NCBI RefSeq assembly: GCF_963678635.1
Contig: NC_087063.1
Span: 41,802,759 to 41,866,758 of the forward strand
DNA from: Symsagittifera roscoffensis
Lineage: Eukaryota; Xenacoelomorpha; Acoela; Convolutidae
Length of the DNA stretch: 64,000 nucleotides
Direction of reading: 5' to 3'
The stretch's first letter is position 1, and each line of letters starts with the position of its first letter. Made by a program: the position numbers and the translations under genes. Shown piece after piece: positions 24,101 to 30,100 of the stretch. The notes beneath the pieces are model-generated. The model saw only the letters and a program-made list of their open reading frames with translations. It was not told where the DNA came from and did no database searches.

Positions 24101-25381
24101 TACCCTTCATGTGACTTGGATGGAGTTGTTGTTGCACCAAATGACGCCTTTTGATCACTAAAAGAATGTTTGCAACACCTTTCATATGGCGTCATAGAAC
24201 TACTCGTGATAAATGAGACAAATATATCAACCAAAAATGTTATTTCCCCAGGTGGCTGTTCACCTGACAAGGACGAGTTCATGTGTTCCGGATCTACATG
24301 TATTGCAGCAGCCAGGCTATGCAACAACGAAAATGACTGCGGAGACTACGGAGACGAATTCAACTGTAAGTTGCGGTCATGTTATTCTGTTGAAAAACTT
24401 AGGATTAAAAACTCGTTTCGTACAAGGAGCACATATAGCAAGGTTTCTTTGAAAAAAATTGCTTCTAATTAGTTTTTTTGCTACCCCTGATGTTTTCGAC
24501 AGAAAATAAGTTGGTGGATCTTCTGCTTAAAGTTCAATTTTACAAATGATTAGGAATTGCAAACTAAAATCACCAAAAGTACTACTAGCGATCATTTTTG
24601 TAAAAGGCAAGACAGGATCGAGCAATTTTCATTAATTTCCGGCTTCTTTTATCTTCCTCACAGGTGCCGGCAACTGTGCCGGGAATGAGTTCGAGTGTCT
24701 CAACTACGCGTCCTCCTCCAAGTGTGCCACCGAGGCAGAAATATGTGACGGCTTGAACGACTGTGGCGACTACTCGGACGAGTGGAACTGCGACGGAACA
24801 TGCACATCCGACCCCACCGCCGGTAAACGCTCACGCGATGCAATTACTTAGAGTACCTATAAAGTCCTATTGGTTGCGTCAAGCACAAAGGCAACATTTC
24901 CAAGTGCGAAATAGTAATCCAGAAAACTGCACGTCTTAGTTAAGGTACAGAAGTGGTTCTCAGAAAAAAGCTGAACAGCACGGAATGTTAGTTTCTCAAC
25001 CTTCAGAATAAGTAGTCGTTTATTAAAGCAATAGAAGGATTTGAAAATTTAACTCGCTCTGCTAAGCACCCTTCTGAATATCCGTGCATTTATTGTTTCA
25101 ACATACCTTGACCTTGTAACTGCTTATTGCTGCGGGTAAGCTATTTGATTCCGGTGGGCCCAAAACTTTGATTTGCAATCAGGTTAACCTCCGTCCCCTA
25201 AACTGTTGTTTTTGGGAGGAATGGCGTGGTAACTTGTCTCATCATGTCTTTTGTGCAGGAAGCAATGCGAAGATGTTTGCTTGTGGGGGCACTGCTGCCT
25301 CGGCCTGCATCACCTATGCGAAGACATGTGACGGGTACAACGACTGCGGACCCGCCGGAAACTACCGCGACGAGTTCAACT
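1..25381 (+). CDS. Large FN3-LDLa modular protein gene, 17 exons, 5' end outside window
   Basis: This entry spans the whole gene; each exon is listed separately. The exons total about 3,270 coding bases (about 1,090 residues). From exon 2 onward all lengths and phases agree, which supports a single reading frame. Order: four FN3-like modules (exons 1-6), then about 16 LDLa modules (exons 7-17). LDLa modules are six-Cys, calcium-binding folds of secreted or membrane-anchored receptors, so an extracellular or endocytic ligand-binding protein is likely. No signal peptide, membrane segment or catalytic domain lies in the visible part. Most intron borders are GT-AG with GTAAGT or GTGAGT donors. 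The 3' end is uncertain: either exon 17 splices onward at GTACGT, or the protein ends nine codons later. I recognise the domains but not the specific gene. LRP-like, sortilin-like and matrix proteins are alternatives. Confidence 0.88.
129..2099 (+). other. Intron 1, first part: AT-rich, short tandem duplications, no gene
   Basis: No exon-like reading frame is visible. Two small duplications occur. A roughly 50-base unit containing AAGTTTGGTAACTA recurs between about 1147 and 1240. A 36-base unit containing TTCGCCCGGAAGCTCTAG is repeated at about 1611-1685. A B-box-like string GGATTCGAGCC lies near 1111, possibly a relic of a tRNA-derived SINE. Confidence 0.5.
2100..3990 (+). pseudogene. Degenerate Jockey/CR1-type LINE: endonuclease and reverse transcriptase relics
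   Basis: Several frames joined by frameshifts and stops carry the ordered landmarks of a non-LTR retrotransposon ORF2. Near 2450-2530 is an AP-endonuclease start (IIRKDRT, with DGDGLITVI in a neighbouring frame). At 2571-2660 comes AQCVQVT...SICIANFYIPPRS. Near 2710 is a GDANAY motif, and near 2895 SPSNLSI. At about 3520-3720 is the reverse-transcriptase entry (KTPKAIGPDDPCSVLLEHI, then VPKPIKDLKSSNSYRPVSI). At about 3785-3840 DDHQHGSRPM matches the QHGFR block. No YxDD motif, 3' tail or target-site duplication was identified, so it is truncated and dead. It lies in sense orientation within intron 1. Confidence 0.8.
4588..4800 (-). mobile_element. MITE-like family M1, inverted partial copy
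   Basis: It starts TGTTCCGACCACTGAAAATG and reads through GTGTTCGGGTATGTT and a GATATATCATATTAAAGG block to AGAGGAACCGGTTTGAA. This is the reverse complement of the M1 family whose plus copies end CACACCCGAATACAAAGTTC...TCAATGGTCGGAACA. No ORF. The 4000-4587 stretch before it holds nothing recognisable. Confidence 0.6.
5130..5400 (-). mobile_element. MITE-like family M1, second inverted copy
   Basis: It shares the block order of the 4588 copy: TTGTTCGGACCAATGAAAAT, GTATTTGGGTGTG, a TGATATAACATATTC block, GTCAGAAAAAACCGGTT. It then runs into AAGCAGGCTTGCATTAGCTTA, the reverse of the 'AAGCCTGCTCGCTCGCTT' block in plus copies. Non-coding, with no transposase. Confidence 0.6.
5391..5660 (+). mobile_element. 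tRNA-like SINE-type element S1 (tRNA-like core 5553-5625)
   Basis: The core has an A-box-like GGCTGAGTGG, a possible anticodon arm (GAGA-CTGATAA-TTTC, anticodon GAT) and a B box GGTTCGAATTC. The acceptor and T stems pair poorly, so a working tRNA gene is unlikely. The same core, with about 160 bases of shared upstream sequence (CATTGGAAATTTCATAGCATC), recurs at about 14598-14890. The unit is therefore a dispersed repeat rather than a tRNA gene. From 5660 to 6345 nothing is recognisable. Confidence 0.6.
6346..6469 (+). CDS. Exon 2: second part of FN3-like module 1
   Basis: The acceptor is TTGTTGTAG; the exon starts in phase 0 and ends in phase 1 at GTGAGT. It reads GLSPGTQYNITATPYFDGVA, the typical FN3 F-strand pattern (L-xPGTxY-xxxVxA), with a C-terminal GHCT. 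It is 124 bases long and completes the module begun in exon 1. Confidence 0.85.
6885..7500 (+). mobile_element. MITE-like family M1, plus copy in intron 2
   Basis: It begins ACAAGGATAGCCGGTTAC and continues AGTACAGAATGTTCC. An internal GATATATCACTCAGCCCA block follows, and it ends ACACACGCGAATACAAAGTTC plus a CCCCATTTTC block. It has the same layout as the copies at 7885, 13785 and 17850. No coding capacity. 6470-6884 is plain AT-rich intron. Confidence 0.65.
7501..8580 (+). mobile_element. MITE-like family M1, fragments and a second plus copy (from about 7885)
   Basis: From 7885 the M1 start (AAGGATAGCCGGTTTC, AACACAGAATGTTTCGACC) recurs. The copy ends near 8570 with ACAGCTGAATACAAAGTTCC and TCAATGGTCGGAACA. 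Between 7500 and 7885 are further internal M1 blocks (GCCTGCTCATTTGCTTT, AAACCGGTTTTTACTCGAC, TTCGAATCACGGCT). The interval looks like nested or tandem M1 pieces. 8580-9099 holds nothing recognisable. Confidence 0.55.
9100..9378 (+). CDS. Exon 3: FN3-like module 2 (single exon)
   Basis: The acceptor is TTATTTTAG and the donor GTAAGT. The exon is 279 bases, phase 1-1, and holds one whole module starting TPDNVDFTGLMW. It has the FN3-like core LTGLTEGCKHTLSATAYC and a final EQCT. Two Cys in GC-KHTLSATAYC recur in module 3, suggesting a module-specific disulphide. Confidence 0.86.
9407..9663 (+). mobile_element. tRNA-derived SINE S2, full-length copy
   Basis: It starts 28 bases after the exon 3 donor with a tRNA-like head: A-box-like GTGGTGAAGTGCGG, B-box-like GATGTTCGAGGCCC. 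A body follows with GAAGCAACATTACCCA, GGGGCACAACACCGG and GAGCTGTACAGCTC. It ends in an A/T-rich tail (TTAAAAATTAATTAAAAAAA). A diverged 5'-truncated copy of the same body lies at about 13065. From 9664 to 10057 nothing else is seen. Confidence 0.75.
10058..10203 (+). CDS. Exon 4: first part of FN3-like module 3
   Basis: Acceptor GTGTATAG, donor GTGAGT, phase 1 to 0. It begins LPDLVNSHNL and ends TQNYCNNQT. The start parallels the (T/L/A)PD start of modules 2 and 4. The phase-0 border falls within the module, as in exons 1/2. Splicing of this donor to exon 5 restores the FN3-like fold. Confidence 0.83.
10204..10641 (+). other. Intron 4: no recognisable element
   Basis: AT-rich sequence of 438 bases between the phase-0 donor and acceptor of FN3-like module 3. 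No repeat shared with other introns was noticed. Confidence 0.5.
10642..10789 (+). CDS. Exon 5: second part of FN3-like module 3
   Basis: The acceptor is CTTTTTTCAG and the donor GTGCGT (weaker). Phase 0 to 1, 148 bases. It reads YTTLKAGCKYNFQAKATC, the same L-xxGCxYxxxAxAxC pattern as exon 3, and ends FAQCL. It completes module 3. Confidence 0.85.
11112..11387 (+). CDS. Exon 6: FN3-like module 4 (single exon)
   Basis: Acceptor ATGTTTGCAG, donor GTGAGC, 276 bases, phase 1-1. It starts APDVTTGSAS. The segment VDSVRLTLNVNTGSATKFNI and then NLTSGTSYTVTVTAYC fit the B/C and F strands of an FN3 fold. It is the best FN3 match of the four and the last before the LDLa region. Confidence 0.88.
11388..12528 (+). 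other. Intron 6: AT-rich, no recognisable element
   Basis: 1,141 bases between the last FN3-like exon and the first LDLa exon. No repeat of the families seen elsewhere and no convincing coding sequence was recognised. Confidence 0.5.
12529..12901 (+). CDS. Exon 7: LDLa modules 1-2 and first part of module 3
   Basis: The acceptor is GCATTTTAG and the donor GTGAGT; phase 1 to 2. Module 1 is divergent (CNDAINTYS...CPDGSDEAAGC). Module 2 carries the calcium cage VCDGNNDCGDFSDEEYC. Module 3 begins with TQFTCDDN and is cut at VCNG by a phase-2 intron, the only LDLa intron here that is not at the last Cys. The DGSDE and DFSDE acidic blocks support calcium-dependent folding. Confidence 0.92.
12902..13219 (+). 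other. Intron 7: carries a partial S2 SINE
   Basis: About 13065-13175 matches the body of the SINE at 9407 (GGTGAGGCAACATTACCCAG, then CAGGGGCATCACAG and a GAGCAGCTAG end). It lacks the tRNA-like head. It stops about 45 bases before the exon 8 acceptor. Confidence 0.6.
13220..13413 (+). CDS. Exon 8: end of LDLa module 3 and LDLa module 4
   Basis: The acceptor is TTTTTCTAG and the donor GTAAGT; phase 2 to 1. It starts LNDCLGSSWVDEGG, completing module 3 with an unusually long loop before YEDEMGC. Module 4 then reads CAVNQYACKED...TICDGSNDCGFYEDEMG. The last Cys codon is split T|G across the intron. Confidence 0.92.
13785..14250 (+). mobile_element. MITE-like family M1, plus copy in intron 8
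   Basis: It begins ACAAGGATAACCGGTTACTG and AGTAGCACAGAATGTTC, and reaches AAACCGGGTTTTTCTCAACA. The right-hand part resembles other copies only loosely. No transposase. 13414-13784 is AT-rich without a recognised element. Confidence 0.55.
14598..14890 (+). mobile_element. tRNA-like SINE-type element S1, second copy (core 14771-14852)
   Basis: It shares the upstream block (TTTGCTATAATCACTATCTG, CATTGGAAATTTCATAGCATC) and the decayed tRNA-like core (TTGGCTGAGTGATTAGTGC ... CGAATTCGAGACGTAGCC) with the copy at 5391. The B box is damaged and it carries a short extra segment. From 14890 to 15093 nothing is recognised. Confidence 0.55.
15094..15384 (+). CDS. Exon 9: LDLa modules 5 and 6
   Basis: The acceptor is CGTTTTAG and the donor GTGAGT; 291 bases, phase 1-1. 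Module 5: CPKDQFECPSDSSC...VCDGVNDCGRLEDELNC. Module 6: CSDNTGSVSDFFC...SVCDGINDCHPSFKFKDEFA, with a longer loop before the acidic block. Both module ends and the split Cys follow the pattern of the other exons. Confidence 0.93.
15689..16035 (-). mobile_element. tRNA-derived SINE S3, minus strand, with (ATT)n tail
   Basis: Read on the minus strand, the head (about 16032-15963) is GTGGCACTTAGCATAGTGGT with A box TAGCATAGTGG. A B-box-like TAATCGATCCC follows. After a body of about 270 bases it ends in an ATT microsatellite (plus strand TAATAATAATAATAA at 15691-15707). Head, body and simple-repeat tail are classic SINE structure. CTAAGTGCCACTG occurs twice at the head end. 15385-15688 is plain intron. 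Confidence 0.75.
16190..16790. repeat. Palindromic AT-rich array built on ATAATCGATTATAAT
   Basis: About 600 bases in which variants of TTATAATCGATTATAAT, CATTATAATC and AATCAATTATAATC recur many times, separated by less regular AT-rich sequence. Many units are self-complementary. It lies in intron 9 about 150 bases before exon 10. No coding sequence. Confidence 0.75.
16937..17068 (+). CDS. Exon 10: LDLa module 7
   Basis: The acceptor is ACGTGTTAG and the donor GTGAGT; 132 bases, phase 1-1. It reads GGCAANEIKCQG...CVSTVCDGNNDCGDWQDEWN plus the T of the split final Cys. It is one complete module flanked by symmetrical introns. Confidence 0.92.
17326..17589 (+). CDS. Exon 11: LDLa modules 8 and 9
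   Basis: The acceptor is TTTTTGAAG, used because the nearby CTTCAG gives the wrong phase. The donor is GTTAGT; 264 bases, phase 1-1. Module 8: CLDGFDCAGTGGGGTC...MCDGYNSCGPTDKYADEIGC, with S replacing the usual D in YNSC. Module 9: CLATQFKC...LCDGVNDCGDYSDEGN. The donor is weaker than the others; reading on would meet TAG at once. Confidence 0.88.
17850..18475 (+). mobile_element. MITE-like family M1, plus copy in intron 11
   Basis: It begins CAAGGTTACTGTGCACGTAG with AGCACAGAATGTTCTGACC. It passes AAACCGGTTTTTCTCGACAT and ends ACACACCCGAATACATAGTTC and TCAATGGTCGGAACAG. It is the cleanest right end of the family. Intron 11 (17590-21050) is mostly repeats. Confidence 0.65.
19060..19250 (-). 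mobile_element. MITE-like family M1, inverted fragment
   Basis: AATTGGGGAGAAACC, GTGTTTTTTTGTTCACCACG, AAATCAGGTACC and GTGATATATCACGATAAAG follow the order of the inverted M1 copies at 4588 and 5130. It directly adjoins the H1 element at 19255. 18476-19059 holds nothing recognised. Confidence 0.5.
19255..19782 (+). mobile_element. Dispersed element H1, near full-length plus copy
   Basis: It starts TTGTTCCGACTTTCGATACG and ends ...AAGGCAGTCGGAACATTC, then a perfect hairpin CAGGGCTTTGCCCTG and GATACGAGCAGTCTTG. Internal markers are TAACTAGCCATTTTTGACGG, ACGCGCGATATAATTCGCGC and GTTACAAGGAGCGAAATC. The outer TGTTCCGACT / AGTCGGAACA blocks are inverted repeats. It has no ORF of family length. 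It belongs to the family whose decayed copies form part of the 27-43 kb array. Confidence 0.7.
20405..20690 (-). mobile_element. MITE-like family M1, inverted copy
   Basis: GTTCCGAGCATTGAGACTGG, TTTGTATTCGGGTGTAATTAG, CATCGGAATAGGTCGAGTGAT and a TCGAACGACATAAAAAAG block reproduce the inverted M1 order. Between 19783 and 20404 nothing is recognised apart from AT-rich sequence. Confidence 0.55.
20866..20992. repeat. Long inverted repeat (hairpin) just before exon 12
   Basis: The left arm has AAAGTCGTGAGCCAATTAGA and ATCGAGG. The right arm has CCTCGATT and CTGATTGGCTCACGACTTT. The arms are about 30 bases, one mismatch apart from the ends, around a roughly 50-base AT-rich loop. Outside them AAAAAGTAG and CTACTTTTTG extend the pairing. 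The hairpin ends about 60 bases before the exon 12 acceptor. Confidence 0.8.
21051..21296 (+). CDS. Exon 12: LDLa modules 10 and 11
   Basis: The acceptor is CCTCTTGTAG and the donor GTAAGT; 246 bases, phase 1-1. Module 10: CVTTPQLYFYCPTTATCVLL and then TCDSTNDCGLYEDEKGC (DS replaces the usual DG). Module 11: CASNQIKCGGTSCISDALVC then DKNNDCGDTYNYVDEQG. The final Cys codon is split. Confidence 0.92.
21588..22564. mobile_element. Two H1 elements, one nested inside the other
   Basis: 21588-21971 is a plus H1 copy (truncated at its left end). It is interrupted at ATGTTAA by a complete minus copy (21972 to about 22498, CAAGACTGCTCGTATCAGGG ... GTCGGAACAA). The plus copy then resumes at TAATGCTCC and ends at the hairpin CAGGGCTTTGCC and GAGCAGTCTTG (22564). 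The arrangement shows the family was mobile and helps define its ends. It lies in intron 12. Confidence 0.68.
22697..23236 (-). mobile_element. H1 element, minus copy
   Basis: GGTCGTATCAGGGCAAAGCC, CTGAATGTTCCGACTGCC, CACCCGCACCATATAAAGTA and finally GAAAGCCGGAACA follow the minus order of H1. The internal TA repeat at about 22795-22810 is specific to this copy. It ends about 125 bases before exon 13. 22565-22696 is unremarkable. Confidence 0.68.
23363..23491 (+). CDS. Exon 13: LDLa module 12
   Basis: The acceptor is TTCTTTTCAG and the donor GTAAGA; 129 bases, phase 1-1. It reads CVGANFLCPDNTTCIPIADT and CDGTNDCFDLGDELA. The acidic block has GDE in place of SDE. An NTT sequon is present. Confidence 0.92.
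23664..23807 (+). CDS. Exon 14: LDLa module 13
   Basis: The acceptor is TCGCCTGCAG and the donor GTGAGT; 144 bases, phase 1-1. It reads CFAAGSTKFECNNTNTCLD and VCDGHNDCGGTKFLDELG. The intron before it is only 172 bases, one of the two shortest here. Confidence 0.92.
23808..24251 (+). other. Intron 14: no recognisable element
   Basis: 444 bases of AT-rich intron. No member of the M1, H1 or SINE families was recognised. Confidence 0.5.
24252..24365 (+). CDS. Exon 15: LDLa module 14
   Basis: The acceptor is TATTTCCCCAG and the donor GTAAGT; 114 bases, phase 1-1. It reads CSPDKDEFMCSGSTCIAAAR and LCNNENDCGDYGDEFN. The usual CDG is CNN here, which may weaken calcium binding. Confidence 0.92.
24664..24822 (+). 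CDS. Exon 16: LDLa module 15 with a short C-terminal linker
   Basis: The acceptor is TCCTCACAG and the donor GTAAAC; 159 bases, phase 1-1. It reads CAGNEFECLNYASSSKC and ICDGLNDCGDYSDEWNC. A linker DGTCTSDPTA follows, so this is the one LDLa exon that runs past the module's last Cys before the intron. Confidence 0.9.
24823..25258 (+). other. Intron 16: no recognisable element
   Basis: 436 bases without a repeat or second reading frame that could be supported. The acceptor of exon 17 is TTTTGTGCAG. Confidence 0.5.
25259..25381 (+). CDS. Exon 17: LDLa module 16, last exon recognised
   Basis: It reads KMFACGGTAASACITYAKTC and CDGYNDCGPAGNYRDEFN. It lacks the usual first Cys directly before the aromatic; the Cys pair of the linker in exon 16 may serve. 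A GTACGT donor follows the split T of the final Cys. If it is not used, the frame continues through C-T-C-A-L-A-D-H to TAA at 25406, which would be the C-terminus. No AATAAA is seen soon after that, so neither option is settled. Confidence 0.85.
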
Positions 25382-25409
25382 GTACGTGTGCACTAGCTGA
25401 CCACTAAAT

Positions 25410-27129
25410 ATTTAATGTTTTTTTTTAAACAAAAAACTTAATTTTTAGTTTCAAAAAAGTTCAGTTTTAAACATCATCTATAATGATGTCTTCTTTGAAA
25501 GTTTTGAAGTGGCCTACATAAATTTCGCTTTTAACCCATTGTGTAATTTTAGGATTTTGTTGGAGTTATCCACAGGAGTTTTTTACAAATATGTTGTGTG
25601 TTTTTATGTATTTATTGCGTGTTTTTATTTTTCTATTGTTTGTGATTGTTTTCCTCCGTTTTTCCTGGCTCTATCTCTGTTTTCTATATTTTGTCTATTA
25701 TTTTTGCTTATTGATTTAATGTTATTAATCTTGTTTAATCTATATTTACGGTGAATATAGTAAGTTAAGTAAGGTTTCAAATCAATGCAACCAATTCGTC
25801 AAACACGATCCGATTCTCCGTGGAAGCGACCAATAGCGTTCTACTGGATACGAGAATCATCTTCAGCGGGACGATTTTTTGGAGCTCATCTTTCGCGCTA
25901 CACTGCTTTGCGGCTGGCTAAGTATGGTAAACTTCCGGTTGTATCGCTTCTATGATCCAAATTATAATCTAGTTCTAATACACTACTTTTTAAACTTTTA
26001 CAGATGAGTCTCTAGCACTGTTTTTAAATCGAATTCAACCTGCCTACCAAGTGTCTTTCGGAAAAGAATAGAATCAAGTGAAAAAAAAATGAGAAATAGA
26101 AAGAAAACATTTCAATCAACCTTCAGCGCATTTTTTGCTGCTATTTCTAGGTGTTTTCACTTCTGCCGCCCAAAAAGGAGCATCCGAAACAAAATTGAAT
26201 GTCATTTCGACCAATCAGATTAAATTACTTCAAAATTTGCTCATATAAATTCGAATGCGCTATTTTGGGCAAAATAAGTAAAAATACCCCTAACTTTTGA
26301 TTAAAATTTTACATTGATGAATTTTAATTTTGCATGTTTTGTATTTTTTACAGGCATCAATTCAATATTTCTGGTTCAGAATTTCAATCTATCGCAAGCT
26401 CAAGCAAGTTTATTTGATATTGATAGTGCAGTGTTAGACAACAGTTCAATGAGGCCAATTTGAATGCAAATTTTCCACGACTAGCGAAAAGCGTCAGCTA
26501 GTGTACTTCTCTCTTTAATTTGGTTTTGAAAAGAGAATCATGGTGTAGCTTAAAGATTTCCGGGCTACTTCCTCGAAGAGCATTTACACAAGGCAAGCTT
26601 GTGTTATAGTATGAACTCTCTTTTTTCCGACCTAAGTGTTCATTTTGGAAGTTTTCATTTTGATCAATAACCAGCTATTAAGTGCAGCCGATGCTAAGGA
26701 CTTATTACAAATCGCAGACTATTATTTTACAAATCGCACTTTAGCTTCAAGGTATCATGGATCTGTAGCGTAGAGGTAGGGAGCGAGACGCCTAACAAAA
26801 TAAGAGGGTTCGAACCTGGTTTCCTATACTAGCGTAAATGCGTCCGCTCTATAAATTGAGGCATGTTAATTGGTAAATTTCTGTTTTTTTTTTGCAAATT
26901 GACTGATTCTGCTAATGCGTCATATTTGGCTGGTGTCACTTAGCAATTAAGTAGAATCGCAATTGGCGTGCGTCACGTATGAAAATTTGTAGACTCAAAG
27001 TTTTACCCATTCAGTTTTTCCAGTAGCGTTATCGATCAAATTTTAGCTTGTGTATGCAAAGAGCAACTTTGCCTCTGTGCAAATATTCACCTGGAGTCCG
27101 TCTGAGCCGCAATCTCTTAAATCTAAATA
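25410..27129. other. Region without a clear gene; stray repeat pieces and tRNA-like sequence
   Basis: T-rich sequence fills 25420-25760. A GC-richer stretch at 25785-25955 holds a 56-codon plus-strand ORF starting MQPIRQTRSD. I do not recognise it and it has no supporting context. At about 26508-26592 is a lone fragment of the satellite monomer (CTTTAATTTGGTTTTGAAAA, CTACTTCCTCGAAGAG). At 26759-26823 lies a tRNA-like sequence with A box TAGCGTAGAGG and B box GGGTTCGAACC but a poor cloverleaf, probably a third S1-like SINE relic. It is unknown whether this is intron 17 or intergenic. Confidence 0.5.
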
Positions 27130-30100
27130 TTAAATCTAAAAAACTTCCACACCACACAATTTTTCGCCAACATAAATCAAATAACAAGTGAAAATTGAAA
27201 ATATGAAGTGTTTAATCAAATATTGTTTGATTCTACCATATTTATCAGTGCGAAGCGTTTGCGTCACTTTGTCCATCGAAGTCAAATAAATGTCGGATTA
27301 CTTCTCTCTTTAATTGGTTTTGAAAACAGATACAAATCTCAGCTCAAATTTTTCCTTGCTTCTTGCTCGAAGAGTTTTAAAAATTCACCGGGAGTCCCTC
27401 TAAGCAGCAATTTTGTTAAAGAAGATGATTACTCTGATGACTGTTATTAAATAAAACAGACTTGGTTGTTCGACTTATCAAAAAATAACATAATTTCATG
27501 TTTAGAGTAGGTTTAACGTGTCAATGATTGGAGAGAAGGACTAGTTCTTTGAATTTGATTTTTCGCGGCTTGACTTTTGATGTTTTTTTAAGTTCAAGAT
27601 TGCGCGTATCAGGGCGAAGCGTTGAATGTTCCGACTGCCCCTTAAGGTCTATGGAGCGTTAATAAGATCAAAAATTTAATGGTAAAAAAATAAAAAGGAA
27701 AAAAAAAGTTTTTAAAGATTGAGATTTTTATTTGGGAAAATCATCACCCCACGCGCCATAAAATATACAATGATAGATTTCGCTCCCAGTAACGAATCAA
27801 TTATGGCAAATAAAATTCCTTCAATCAAATTAAAATGTTTTATAAGACGAATTAATTCTCCGGTTACGTGTTAGTAGCGCGACATATATCGCGCGTTAAT
27901 TTGTTCCGAATTCCGTCAAAAATAGCTTTTTAAAAAATTAAAATGTCTAAAGAAAGGAAAACCATCCCGAGCACGAATACTTTGTATGTTCGACACGGAA
28001 GTCGGAAAAACAACACATAGTTTACTTAATGCACAATTTTCACATCTTGATTTGGGTTTTACTTTCTTGCTATTTTAGCACAGATGTTAAAAAGGACATA
28101 ATTAATGCAAAACTTAGCCAGGTCATTGAATCAAAATAAAAATATATATATCGAAAAAAAAACTTTATGATATGGTATTATACATTAGACCTTGATTATT
28201 TTTGACTAGCGCCAACTATATGGAATCATTATATGGAATCATCTTGAATTTTTATAATTTCGAAGACATATTTAGATATGCCTGCTTTAGATTCCATCAC
28301 AAAGCGCGTTTTTGCTACCGCCGACATTTAGCTGAATCAGTTGGTAAATAAGCTGTTCCAAACGCAGTTGAAAACAGGCTTCACTATAAATATGTCTCTG
28401 AAATCTACATATCACATCTAGAAAGCTTCAATACCATATATTTTTTCGCAAAAAATATATAAATTGAACACTTACTGATTAATCAAACGCCGTTTGATTC
28501 TAACATTCTTATCACTGCGAAGCTTTTTTTGTCACTTAGTTCATCGAAGTCAAAGAAAAAATGGAATAGTTTTCTCTTTAATTTGGTTTTGAAAAAAGAA
28601 TCGAATTTCAGCTTAAAGTTTTCCGGGCTACTTGCTCGAAGAGTTTTAAATATTTATCTGGAGTCCCTCTAAGCAGCATGCCAAATTCCGTCAAAAATGG
28701 CTAGTTAAAAAATGACAACCGTCTGAAGAAAAAAAATCCCGAGCACAACTACTTCGTAAATTTGTTAGGGAAGTCGGAAAAAATTACATATTTTACCTTG
28801 GACCCAATTTTTCACATCGTTATGTGGGTTTTACTTGCTTGCTATTTTAGCTCAGATGTTAAAGAGGACAGAATTAGATGCAAAATTGAACCAGGTCACT
28901 GAATCAAACTATAGTAAAAATCTTTGAAAAAAAAAAACGAAAACGTTCTGATATGGTATTAAATATTAGTCAATTAATTTTTTTTTGTCTAGCGAAATTT
29001 ATACGGAATGATTAAATGGAATCATCTTGATTTTTTTATTTTTTCGAAAACAAAATTAGATATACCTGTTTTGGACTCCATCGCAACGCGCGTTTTTGCT
29101 ACCGCGTTGATTTAGCTGAATCGTTTGGTTACAAGCTGTTCTAAATGCAGTTGAAAACAGGCATCACTGTAAATATGTCTAAAAAACCTACAAATCACAT
29201 CCAAAAGACTTCCTTACCACTTACTTTTTCGTCAACAAATATCTAAATTTACCACCTACTGTTTAATCGAAAGTCGTTTGTTTTGACCATATTTATTACT
29301 GCGAAACTTTTTTGTCAATTAGTCGATCGAAGTCGAAGAAAAATCGGAATACTTTTCTCTTTAATTTGATTTTGAAAACAGAATAGAATTTCAGCTTTAA
29401 GTTTTCAGGGCTACTTGCTCGAAGAGTTTCAAATATTTATCTGGAATCCCTCTAAGCAGCATGTCTGTTAAAGAAGCTGATTACTCTGATCATTGTTATG
29501 GAATAATTCCGACTTTGTTTTTTTTCTCACCAAAAATAACAGAACTCAATTTTTAGAGTAGGTTTAACGTGCCAATGATCGGAGAGAAGAGACTAATTCT
29601 TTGAGTTTGGTTTTCCGAGGCTTGACTTTCGATGTCTTTTTAAGTTCAAGGTTGCGGTTATCAAGGCAAAGCGTCGAATGTTTCGAATGCCTTCTATGGT
29701 TTATGGAATAGTAATAAAACCGAAACTTTATTGGTATTGAACTAAAATGGAAAAAAAATATTTAAAAACTGAGATTTTTTTGTGAGAATCATCATCCCAC
29801 GCGCCATAAAAAACTCAAAAAGATAGATTTTGCTCCTACTAACAAAACAGTTTTGGCAATTAGGCTTCCTTCAACTAAATTGAAACGTTTTCTAAGACGG
29901 ATTTAATCATCGTTTATACTTTAGTAGCGCGACATAGACAGTGCGTTAATTCGTTCCAAATTCCGTCAAAAATGGCTAGTTAAAAAATGACAACCGTCTG
30001 AAGAAAAGAAAAGAAATCCCGAGCACAACTATTTCGTAAATTTGTTAGGGAAGTCGGAAAAATTACATATTTTATCTTAGACTCAATTTTTCACATCGTT

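Noticed and set aside
25509..25754. Hydrophobic 81-codon ORF as the transmembrane exon of the LDLa gene
   Set aside because: The sequence is low-complexity T-rich. Both nearby acceptors would give TGA in the required phase.
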